Assembly (NCBI GenBank): GCA_963835935.1
Contig: CAWIHK010000001.1
Span: 124,001 to 188,000 of the forward strand
Direction: 5' to 3'
From: CAWIHK01 sp963835935
Lineage (GTDB): Bacteria; Bacteroidota; Ignavibacteria; UBA10030; CAVZMI01
DNA: 64,000 nt
Part shown: positions 54,801 to 61,975 of the stretch, one piece after another
Layout: every line of letters begins with the position of its first letter
Numbering within the stretch: the first letter of the stretch is position 1
The notes under the pieces: generated by a model
Databases searched by the model: none
What the model saw: only the letters and a program-made list of their open reading frames with translations
Told to the model about the DNA's origin: nothing
Translations under genes and position numbers: made by a program

Positions 54801-54870
54801 CCTTGGCAATAATTCCGACAATTATTTATCGCCGCGGCAAATCAGATTCGGAGTCAAAATTGATTACTAA
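51835..54870 (+). CDS. TonB-dependent outer-membrane receptor with carboxypeptidase-like N-terminal domain
   Basis: 1011 residues from ATG at 51835, with AAGGAGG upstream; the in-frame TTG at 51811 is rejected. Signal peptide 1-21, then a CarboxypepD_reg-like domain (GKIHGRVTDKETGEALIGAT, about 23-105), a TonB plug (PDAVEQIEVQTGGYPAEYGG, up to about 230) and a large barrel ending FGVKIDY. No SusD partner is nearby. Its neighbours, a large secreted protein and a PorV-like barrel, point to a surface-protein or polymer-handling complex; the substrate is unknown. Confidence 0.85.
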   Translation: MYRKLVCVMVGILLLTSFVFATGKIHGRVTDKETGEALIGATVTLLGTTRGAVTDIAGEYSILNIEVGTYTIQASYIGYQQVHISNIRVNEGLTADANFTLLKSAVQVAAVEIIAQRPLIEKSATNETRIINSDFLSAIPIRSLTEATALQPGVVLRNNLVYMRGSRADETGFILNGVNVTDPYYGGRGVITSPDAVEQIEVQTGGYPAEYGGANGGLVSTELRTGGQQMHVSLRAETDNYTKQGKKALGGYSYGYSNYVGTISGPVVSDKIRFFGSVENTFYRDPGNFVAAEGSGINGQNGLGTNYSVANPSFWDGINFQGLVAAPQYTTANRNTLSQDTLNLYSPAGNNIGGQMNQYSYTGTLLVDLGDIQLRGAGSFSHTFSQSTANIHNFLDLQRLPISKYDNAFSNIKMTQFFTPKTYYELNLNYYHVFNQTQLDPKLLTNFTMYGDTSLGGSNPALNYDPKTGVASSVLDNAPWYIFGPTSGGGLSIDQPGTLLATAPALLSETSLGGRLDFTTSSDKNTLKCGVEYERYTIRRFAPGAVDGVYQIINSGLSQTQQIAALNASGYNNYGYDVFGNQINSDVKINNAIVEFGPPHPVNGAIYVEDQIQLSDINLNVGLRYDYINPDSWAFRDPAGIGFNDAYDVVDIANDSIGMKKTPATKQISPRIGISFPVSDMTVFHAQYGKFIQESELLDSYAGMGRIYQLVAGGNYIQPPTGFGLMPERTTSYELGFSQQIGDNASFNITTFYKDISDQVQARLIAPDGRGQNRNYYTLVNGDFSTSKGVEIKITLRRTSRLEAQLNYTFASAEGTGSTANSSEGSASDARGYTAHIPFPTSFSQESTGSLNLDYHFAKNDGGPILERSGLNLLMTFGSGYPFTLETVSQNNINDARFQVPLEPIGYSTTPWSFNVDFRIDKVVTISSLVDAMFYIYVQNLFNAHNATNVFIRTGDPANDGWLGTSQGSAYAAAQSNPDLYKSLYNAAYLGNNSDNYLSPRQIRFGVKIDY

Positions 54871-54901
54871 AATGAAAACGAAAATTCAGGAGGGACACTT
54901 C

Positions 54902-57900
54902 ATGGTCCGTAAAGAATTTTTTATGCGTTCAAAGCGCGTCAGCCTCTGGCTGAACCGAATTGCCGCTGTACTACTTCTGGCTGCAGCGGTAGTGATACAA
55001 CCCACGCATGCGGGAGCTCCTTCAAGCAAGGGCAATTCTATACAGAAGGTCCATAAGGTGATGACGAACGATCTTTACCTGCCTATGGACATAAATAATA
55101 TTTTTAATTATTACTCAAACGACGGTGACGGTTCTTTCAATCCATACAAGACAGATAACGAAGGATTCGAGTTCCCGATAGGGTCGACAGTCGGAACATG
55201 TATTTTCGAAGATGGTCTTGTTTGGACTGCTTTCAAGAACGGCACATTATACTGTGGCGGCTCATCGTATAATCACGGTTTGCAAGCCGGAAGAATTCTT
55301 CAAAATGGAACTTTGGCCGCGCCGCCGGTTGCCGATGATCCCGGACAGGCCGGATATAGGATTTATCGCATTCGTCCCGATATCAAACCGAGCACAAATG
55401 CAACTACGCAAGCAGCAGAAACAGCTCTTTTGCAATCCAGTGAGATACCGTATTTCAATCGCTCAGGTGTTACATCCAGTGAAACGGCCGGCGATCTTTT
55501 CGCAAAATACACAAAGGATTGGGCGGAGTGGCCTGCCAGTCAAGGTGCTCCCTACACCGACGCGAATGGCGTTCCGCATTTCAGCGGCGGTGATACTTAC
55601 GACCCAGCGACTTGTATCCCTGGTTTCCCAGGTGCGGATCAAACGATGTGGATGGTTATGAATGATATGGATACATCGAGGACCCAAGGTTTGTATACAT
55701 CTAACCCGATAGGGATTGAGGTGCAGCGAACACTCTGGGCATATAACCGTCCGGGAGCTTTGGGGAATACAATTTTTATAAGTTATAAATTTATCAACAA
55801 AAGTGGATTGCCGTTAGACTCCATGTTTGTTGCGCAGTGGGCAGATCCAGATCTCGGCTATGCCGGAGATGATGCTACTGGATGCGACACGACACGAAGC
55901 CTTGGCTTCGTTTATAATGGTGAAGCGAGAGATGCGAATTTCGCTAGTTTAGGACATGCACCACCGGCAGCAGGATTCGACTTTTTCCAGGGCCCGATTG
56001 TGCCGGGTACTTCAAGTGATACCGCAATTTTTGATATGAAAAAAATCGGGGGTTGCAAAAATTTACCGATGACGGCGTTTACCTTCTTCATTAATGGTAA
56101 TGCGAATTTTGGAGATCCAGATCTACACTCTAATGGTTCGGATGGTACGCCTCAGTGGTTCAACCTTATGAGAGGATTGGTAAGTACAACAGGTCAACCA
56201 TTCCCGTCGTATGTGACAGGCGGATCGAAGTTTTGCTATCCTGGTGATCCTGTTATCAGTTCAGGCCCGACATTCATTGGCCCGGCGAGAGTTTCTCCTC
56301 CTGGAGATGTGAGAATGTGCTTGGTCTCCGGACCTTTCAATATGGCTCCGGGCGACACGCAACAGGTCGTTGTTGCGGCTTTGGCTGCACAAGGAAGTGA
56401 TTTTCTATCAAGTGTCTCGTACTTAAAGTACTACGACGATATTGCTCAGACGGCTTACAATTATTTGTTTAATCTTCCGTCTGCACCGCCGGCGCCTAAA
56501 GTATCAGTGGCTCAGCTCGACGGCAAGATAGTCCTCAGTTGGAATGGAAACGTAGCTGGAGACAATTCTTATGCAGATTCAACGGAAAATTTTGTTGATA
56601 AAGGATATACTTTCCAAGGATATAATGTGTGGCAGTTACCTACGAATTCACCAAGTGGCGCCAAGCGGATTGCCACGTTTGATCTTACAACAAGCCAAGG
56701 GATAATTCAGGACCTGGCTTTTGATGCGGCAACTGGATATGTCATTCAGAAACCTGTCCAGTTCGGAACGCACTCAGGCTTACAACACTCAATCACGATC
56801 ACTCAGGATGCATTTACAAATGCTTCGATTATTAACGATCGGGATTATTATTTTGCGGTTACGGCGTATAGTTATAATGGATCAGGTGTCGAACCGGATA
56901 ACCTCGAAAGTCCATTGCCTGGGCACATCGTGGATGTCAGAGCGCAAACTTTATCGCCGGGTGTCACAGCTCCGAATGGAGGGACTTTTGCAAATTCAAA
57001 TATTACTCACGTCGGGAATGCAGATGGAGGTGTTAGTGTAAATGTCGTTACGCCAAATGCAGTCACCGGTGATAAGTATCAGGTGTCATTTCATGATGAA
57101 ACATATTCACTTGGTACTGATCAGGTATGGACAGATGTGACGGCGCTAAACAAAGCCAAAAAAATTGCCAAAATAAAGGATTTAACTGGTGCAACAGTTA
57201 CTTCATCGGCAAGCTGGAGTGAGAAAAAAGGATCCATCGACATTTACTATGCAGTGGACCTAAGTAATACTGATGGAAATGAATTGTGCGATGGAATTGT
57301 TTTGAAATTCCCAGCCGGTGTGGTAATAGACACTACTTATCAGCCAGTCAGTAATAATACTGGAAATCAGATCCCGTGGTTCTATAATAAGGCAACCAAT
57401 ACTATATTCTACGGTGATACCAGTGTCTATAACAATGCACTCGATACAACCAAAAGAACTCTCAATGGACTCTTTGCCGGTGGTGAAAATATAGTTATTA
57501 CACTTCATCCATCCACTTTGCCCATCGTGGTGAATTATACCATGTTCGATGATAATGAAGAAGGAACTATTGTTGATGTGTCCGGCAGCGATACATTAGT
57601 CGGTCCAATAGCAAATAAAACTGTTATTGAACACCAATGGAACGTTACAGATGTAACTACAGGAAGGGTCGTTCTGAAGAATCAAACTGTTGTGAGCGGC
57701 GCCGATCTTTACGACCAGGCCACATTTTTTAAAACTAATTTCTTCGATGGTCCGGGTGGCTCACCAGGTAGTCTGAATCATAATATCGGTATTGCTCCGG
57801 TTGTGTTTGATGGTATTTCTGTCGCGGTGAATGGAGGTTACGATGCTCCCACTGGAATTGGAAGCGTTCAAATAAACGGTAACAATGTAGCAGCATCTAA

Positions 57901-58876
57901 TGGGGGTCTAGAATTTGTCGCGACAGTGGGTGGTGCTACAATGGATATATCAGATTACCGAGACTTTGGAGTTTCGCCAGCTACCGCGTTAAATTCACTA
58001 GGTGCTGGTACCACTGATCTGCATACATTAGAGCAGGATTATGAATTAAAATGGACCGGTGTATTAGGCGATACGACAATAAATGGCCACACAGTTGTGA
58101 TAACAAAGTCTGGTGGTTCGATCGCAACTTTGTACTCGACGACTGGCTATAGCATTGCTGATCATCCATTAAACCCAAATCCCGGGACTTCAGCTGCATT
58201 TACGATAAGAATTCCATTCGAGGTTTGGAATACAACTAAGAATGAACAAGTGAACTTGCTAGTTCGTGATCGTAATGCCAAGTCAACAAATGATCCATCA
58301 CAAGATGGATTCGAAGTTTGGAACACACGTGACAGGATGTATGTCTTTATTGTAAACACTCAATACAGTCCTGCATTAATTGATCGTAAATCTCAAGTTG
58401 TCGCAGATAGTGCAACATGGAACTTGGTATTTTTTGAATCTCAATTCCAAAACGGGGAAGATATAAAAATTACGTATAATAACAATATCGAGATTGGCAA
58501 AGACACGTATACCTTCACAGTTCCCAAAGTAGCATACTCTTCGACATTGGCTCAACAAGAAATTAATAAAATCAACGTATTCCCCAACCCGTACTTTGGT
58601 TTCAACAAACTGGAAAGCGATAAGTACACACGATGGGTTCGATTCACACACCTGCCTCAGAAAGCAACGATCCGCATTTTTAATCTGGCAGGAATTCTGG
58701 TACGAACATTGGTAAAGGACAATAATACTCAGTTCACAGACTGGGATTTATTGAATGAGCACAAATTACCGATTGCCACTGGAATGTATATTGTGTACGT
58801 CGATTGCGGATCACTTGGCACTAAGACTCTTAAATTGGCAATTATCCCTGAACAACAATTCCTCGATCACTATTAA
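54902..58876 (+). CDS. Large exported protein with T9SS-type C-terminal domain
   Basis: 1324 residues from ATG at 54902, seven bases after AGGAGGG; the frame is open further upstream inside the previous gene but without a start site. Signal peptide with hydrophobic core LNRIAAVLLLAAAVVIQP and cut near THA-GAP. A fibronectin III-like stretch is at about 535-720 (KIVLSWNGNVAGD ... FQGYNVWQLP). The C-terminal 95 residues (VFPNPYFGFNKLES ... RIFNLAGILVRTL ... GMYIVYVD) match the FCB sorting-type domain. No catalytic motif recognised; probably a surface or filament component. Confidence 0.75.
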   Translation: MVRKEFFMRSKRVSLWLNRIAAVLLLAAAVVIQPTHAGAPSSKGNSIQKVHKVMTNDLYLPMDINNIFNYYSNDGDGSFNPYKTDNEGFEFPIGSTVGTCIFEDGLVWTAFKNGTLYCGGSSYNHGLQAGRILQNGTLAAPPVADDPGQAGYRIYRIRPDIKPSTNATTQAAETALLQSSEIPYFNRSGVTSSETAGDLFAKYTKDWAEWPASQGAPYTDANGVPHFSGGDTYDPATCIPGFPGADQTMWMVMNDMDTSRTQGLYTSNPIGIEVQRTLWAYNRPGALGNTIFISYKFINKSGLPLDSMFVAQWADPDLGYAGDDATGCDTTRSLGFVYNGEARDANFASLGHAPPAAGFDFFQGPIVPGTSSDTAIFDMKKIGGCKNLPMTAFTFFINGNANFGDPDLHSNGSDGTPQWFNLMRGLVSTTGQPFPSYVTGGSKFCYPGDPVISSGPTFIGPARVSPPGDVRMCLVSGPFNMAPGDTQQVVVAALAAQGSDFLSSVSYLKYYDDIAQTAYNYLFNLPSAPPAPKVSVAQLDGKIVLSWNGNVAGDNSYADSTENFVDKGYTFQGYNVWQLPTNSPSGAKRIATFDLTTSQGIIQDLAFDAATGYVIQKPVQFGTHSGLQHSITITQDAFTNASIINDRDYYFAVTAYSYNGSGVEPDNLESPLPGHIVDVRAQTLSPGVTAPNGGTFANSNITHVGNADGGVSVNVVTPNAVTGDKYQVSFHDETYSLGTDQVWTDVTALNKAKKIAKIKDLTGATVTSSASWSEKKGSIDIYYAVDLSNTDGNELCDGIVLKFPAGVVIDTTYQPVSNNTGNQIPWFYNKATNTIFYGDTSVYNNALDTTKRTLNGLFAGGENIVITLHPSTLPIVVNYTMFDDNEEGTIVDVSGSDTLVGPIANKTVIEHQWNVTDVTTGRVVLKNQTVVSGADLYDQATFFKTNFFDGPGGSPGSLNHNIGIAPVVFDGISVAVNGGYDAPTGIGSVQINGNNVAASNGGLEFVATVGGATMDISDYRDFGVSPATALNSLGAGTTDLHTLEQDYELKWTGVLGDTTINGHTVVITKSGGSIATLYSTTGYSIADHPLNPNPGTSAAFTIRIPFEVWNTTKNEQVNLLVRDRNAKSTNDPSQDGFEVWNTRDRMYVFIVNTQYSPALIDRKSQVVADSATWNLVFFESQFQNGEDIKITYNNNIEIGKDTYTFTVPKVAYSSTLAQQEINKINVFPNPYFGFNKLESDKYTRWVRFTHLPQKATIRIFNLAGILVRTLVKDNNTQFTDWDLLNEHKLPIATGMYIVYVDCGSLGTKTLKLAIIPEQQFLDHY

Positions 58877-58943
58877 AATATCGTGAGGAATGAAAATGAA
58901 AACATTGCCTTTTGAAAACTTTAAAATTGGAAGGAGATATTCT

Positions 58944-59990
58944 ATGAATATCAAACTAAGGCATCTCGCAGGGGTCATTGTGGCAAGCTTTCTGTTGTTG
59001 ATGGTGGCCTTTGCAGGTAATACAAATCGTACCGGGACAGCCGGTGCGCAGGAACTTTTGATCCCCATCGGAGCTACCGGGATGGCGCTGGCCGGTAGCG
59101 ATGTGGCAGTTGTAACCGGAACGGATGCTATATATTGGAATCCTGCTGGTTTGTCTCGTCTCACATCTAGTACCGAAGCGAGCTTTTCACACTTGCAATA
59201 CATTGCAGATGTAGGCGTGAATTGCGGTGCAGTTGGAGTAACGTTCCAAGGAATCGGGACATTTGCTGCATCCATTAAAACGATTTCATTTGGCGACATA
59301 CCCCATACGACTGAGGATAATCCTGATGGTGACGGTACAACATATTCTCCGACATTCATGGTAGCTGGCCTTTCGTATGCAAGAACTCTCAGCGATAGAA
59401 TTTCGGTAGGAGCAAATTTCAATTTTGTGGATGAGACCATAATGAGTACGTCGGCAACCGGATTTGCGATTGATGCAGGTGTGCAATATGACGGCCTTAT
59501 TATACCAGAGTTGAAACTCGGAGTCGTGATCAAGAATCTCGGTTCTAATATGAAATACACAGGATCGGATCTTCTGAGACAGGGTACGACCGTCGGGGAC
59601 ATTCGAGGCACACAATGGTACTCAGTTGAGGCGGGATCCTTCGAACTCCCTTCGCAGATGGAAGTTGCTTTGGCGTACGATAATAAATTGGACGAGCAGA
59701 ATGAAGTAGCCGTTTTTGGAGATTTCGAAAATAACAATTACAGCAGTGATCTTTTGAAATTCGGACTCCAATATTCCTACGATAATTTGTTATTCTTGCG
59801 CGGAGGTTACATTTATGCTCCTCAAGCCGAAAAAGATCAAACTGGACAATCTTCTCAAATTTACGATTGGTCTATCGGCGCAGGAGTAAACTATAACGTT
59901 GGTGGGGTAAATGTTACTCTCGATTATGCTTACCAACATGTAAAGATACTGAGTGCGTTGAACGTGCTCACGCTGAAGCTTGGTTTTTGA
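58944..59990 (+). CDS. PorV/PorQ-family outer-membrane beta-barrel protein
   Basis: 348 residues from ATG at 58944, chosen for AAGGAGATATTCT; an ATG at 58890 lacks a site. Signal peptide to about residue 25 (VAFAG). GAQELLIPIGATGMALAGSD and DAIYWNPAGLSRL are the PorV/UPF0164 hallmarks. In T9SS, PorV carries substrates from the translocon to the sortase; this paralogue may serve the exported protein encoded just before it. Same operon, followed by a terminator. Confidence 0.8.
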   Translation: MNIKLRHLAGVIVASFLLLMVAFAGNTNRTGTAGAQELLIPIGATGMALAGSDVAVVTGTDAIYWNPAGLSRLTSSTEASFSHLQYIADVGVNCGAVGVTFQGIGTFAASIKTISFGDIPHTTEDNPDGDGTTYSPTFMVAGLSYARTLSDRISVGANFNFVDETIMSTSATGFAIDAGVQYDGLIIPELKLGVVIKNLGSNMKYTGSDLLRQGTTVGDIRGTQWYSVEAGSFELPSQMEVALAYDNKLDEQNEVAVFGDFENNNYSSDLLKFGLQYSYDNLLFLRGGYIYAPQAEKDQTGQSSQIYDWSIGAGVNYNVGGVNVTLDYAYQHVKILSALNVLTLKLGF

Positions 59991-60012
59991 TTAATTTGTT
60001 TTCTTGTAACTT

Positions 60013-60048
60013 AAACAGGTCGCCCGTGCTGCTGGGGCGACCTGTTTT
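60013..60048 (+). terminator. Terminator of the TonB/PorV operon
   Basis: AAACAGGTCGCCC (60013-60025) pairs with GGGCGACCTGTTT (60035-60047) over 13 bases, ending in TTTT. It lies 23 bases after the stop of the PorV-like gene. Confidence 0.9.
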
Positions 60049-60074
60049 ATAATCTTCTTTGTCGAAGAAATCAA

Positions 60075-61016
60075 ATGTATACTTTTTATTATGCCGGCAG
60101 ATCGCTCGCTCAAAAGAGAAAATTGAACATCACAAGGGTGATCCAAAACCTGTTATTGGTTTTCGTCATTGGTGTTCTTTCTGTATCTGGTCAGCAGATT
60201 GGTGATCATGGAATTTCCGAATGCACATTCGGAGAAGCCTCGGCGGTTTCAGTCGACGGTGAGGGAAATATAGTTGCGATCGATGTTTCAACGATGTCCA
60301 TCTTCAGAATCCATTCTGATGAAAAAATCGATACTCTTCATTTTGGTAAGGGATGGGGTGAGCGCGAATTTAGCCAACCGACAGACATTGATGCTTCAGT
60401 TCCATTAAGAATCTATATTGCCGACCCAGGAAATCGCAGAATCCATATCGTAGATCGAGATGGAAATTTCATCGGATTTCTTTCAGCGGATCAATTTGAT
60501 AATCCAAGTGAAAGATTTTCGGCACCAAGAAGTGTTGCTGTATCTCGACAGAGTGATATTTTTATTCTCGATGAATTCGATTCCTATATTCGAAAATATT
60601 CGAGTCTGGGAGAATTGCTTGTTCGATTCGGCGGCTTTGATGCCGGGTTAGGACGCTTGTATCATCCGACCCGGATACGATTTCTAACAAGTGAGATACT
60701 GTGTGTTATCGACGACAAACGGCTTGTATTATTTGACACTTACGGAAATTATCTGGACAATTTCGATTGCACTTCTACGATTCGAGCATGTATCCGAATT
60801 CCTCGAAGCTCGTCGTGCCTCATCATTGCAGATTCTGTTTCACTTGTGCTGGATATCGGTAATAGAAGATTCCAAACATCCAAATCAAATCTCACAAAAT
60901 TGTTTGATGACAAACAAATACAAAATCATGTAGTCGTTGATGGAGTGATCAACAGAGAAGATTTGTTTATTCTTTCGCAGAATGAACTTCGAAAATACCA
61001 ATTTGAAGAAAAGTGA
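60075..61016 (+). CDS. Secreted NHL-repeat (six-bladed beta-propeller) protein
   Basis: 313 residues. Signal/anchor at about 24-41 (LLLVFVIGVLSVSG). At least four NHL blades: ASAVSVDGEGNIVAIDVS, FSQPTDIDASVPLRIYIAD with PGNRRIHIVDRDG, FSAPRSVAVSRQSDIFILDE, and LYHPTRIRFLTSEILCVIDD. A TTG at 60123 just before the hydrophobic segment is an alternative start. Function unknown; such proteins often act at the envelope surface in this group. It is in its own unit between a terminator and ssb. Confidence 0.7.
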   Translation: MYTFYYAGRSLAQKRKLNITRVIQNLLLVFVIGVLSVSGQQIGDHGISECTFGEASAVSVDGEGNIVAIDVSTMSIFRIHSDEKIDTLHFGKGWGEREFSQPTDIDASVPLRIYIADPGNRRIHIVDRDGNFIGFLSADQFDNPSERFSAPRSVAVSRQSDIFILDEFDSYIRKYSSLGELLVRFGGFDAGLGRLYHPTRIRFLTSEILCVIDDKRLVLFDTYGNYLDNFDCTSTIRACIRIPRSSSCLIIADSVSLVLDIGNRRFQTSKSNLTKLFDDKQIQNHVVVDGVINREDLFILSQNELRKYQFEEK

Positions 61017-61093
61017 ATTCATCTTGCATCAAGTTTATTTTTCTCCCATATTATATCAATTTAATATGTGAAGAAACACCAAGGAGTTGAACA

Positions 61094-61546
61094 ATGGGTA
61101 AAAGTTTAAACAAAGTTATGCTCATCGGAAATCTCGGAAAAGATCCAGAACTTAGGTACACTACAAGCGGTGTAGCAGTAGCAACATTCACGATCGCGAC
61201 GAATGAATCGTGGAAAGATCAGGAAGGAAACTTGCAGGAACGAACGGAGTGGCACAATATTGTTGCATGGAGAAAACTTGCGGAAATTTGCGGTGAATGG
61301 CTCAAGAAGGGAAAAAAAGTATACATCGAGGGACGGCTTCAGACGCGCAGTTACGATGATAAAAACGGCGTAAAAAAATATGTAACAGAAATTGTAGCCG
61401 ACGACCTTATCATGCTCGATGGAGGCGGAGGAATGGGCGCTCGCTCTACAGCGGCACAGAATAATTTCTCTACTCCCGCTGATTCAATTGTTCAACCCGG
61501 TGTTGATTCAAGTGGTGGTTCAAAAGATGACGATTTGCCTTTTTAG
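61094..61546 (+). CDS. ssb: Single-stranded DNA-binding protein
   Basis: 150 residues. OB fold 1-110 (LNKVMLIGNLGKDPELRYT; ERTEWHNIVAWRKLAEI; KKVYIEGRLQTRSYDD), Gly/Ser-rich linker, and the acidic tip DDDLPF that recruits repair and replication proteins. CAAGGAG eight bases before the ATG. Confidence 0.97.
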   Translation: MGKSLNKVMLIGNLGKDPELRYTTSGVAVATFTIATNESWKDQEGNLQERTEWHNIVAWRKLAEICGEWLKKGKKVYIEGRLQTRSYDDKNGVKKYVTEIVADDLIMLDGGGGMGARSTAAQNNFSTPADSIVQPGVDSSGGSKDDDLPF

Positions 61547-61562
61547 AAAAGAGAAATATTTC

Positions 61563-61591
61563 TTGACATCGGCGATTGGTTACACTATATT
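61563..61591 (+). promoter_or_regulatory. Promoter of the cobalamin riboswitch-btuB unit
   Basis: TTGACA (61563-61568), 17-base spacer, TATATT (61586-61591). Transcription would start about 30 bases before the riboswitch. A 12-base palindrome AGAAATATTTCT (61552-61563) abuts the -35 box. Confidence 0.75.
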
Positions 61592-61625
61592 TGAACCCAC
61601 GCGTAAGAATTGTTCATTCACATAA

Positions 61626-61846
61626 TCGGTGAAGGTGTTCCGTTTAATAAGCTAGCGGAATGAAAAGGGAACTCCGTGACCGCCATCCTATAAGGTGGAG
61701 GAATTCGGAGGCTGCCCCGCAACTGTAAACCCGATCCTTTTTTTAAAAAAGGATAAAAGCGTGATCGACAAATCACTATCTCATTGAAGGTTGGGATGGG
61801 AAGATAGATCACTGCCCGGGAAAGCCAGGAGACCTGCCTTTACTAT
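61626..61846 (+). ncRNA. Cobalamin (B12) riboswitch
   Basis: Core elements visible in order: AAAAGGGAA (61664-61672), GGCTGCCCCGCAACTGTAA (61710-61728), and the B12 box AGCCAGGAGACCTGCC (61823-61838), with a variable region between them. It senses adenosyl- or methylcobalamin and turns off the downstream gene, here through the terminator at 61897-61945. Confidence 0.93.
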
Positions 61847-61896
61847 GACTCTTTAGAATCCTTCGAGGGACGAGGATAAAGTCGTGGTTTTAAAAA

Positions 61897-61945
61897 AGCC
61901 TCAACCTTATGAACTCTCCAGTTGTTCGAAGGTTGGGGCTTTTTT
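61897..61945 (+). terminator. Riboswitch-controlled intrinsic terminator
   Basis: AGCCTCAACCTT (61897-61908) pairs with AAGGTTGGGGCT (61929-61940) over 12 bases, then TTTTTT. It is placed between the riboswitch and the btuB start, so it is the likely expression platform. Confidence 0.85.
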
Positions 61946-61975
61946 ATTTTCAATTCATTCAAGGAGATATACTTT

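Noticed and set aside
54626..54901. N-terminal extension of the large exported protein
   Set aside because: It overlaps the end of the TonB receptor in another frame; AGGAGGG and a signal peptide place the start at 54902.
61552..61563. AGAAATATTTCT palindrome as a definite operator
   Set aside because: A 12-base AT-rich palindrome can occur by chance; only its position beside the -35 box is suggestive.
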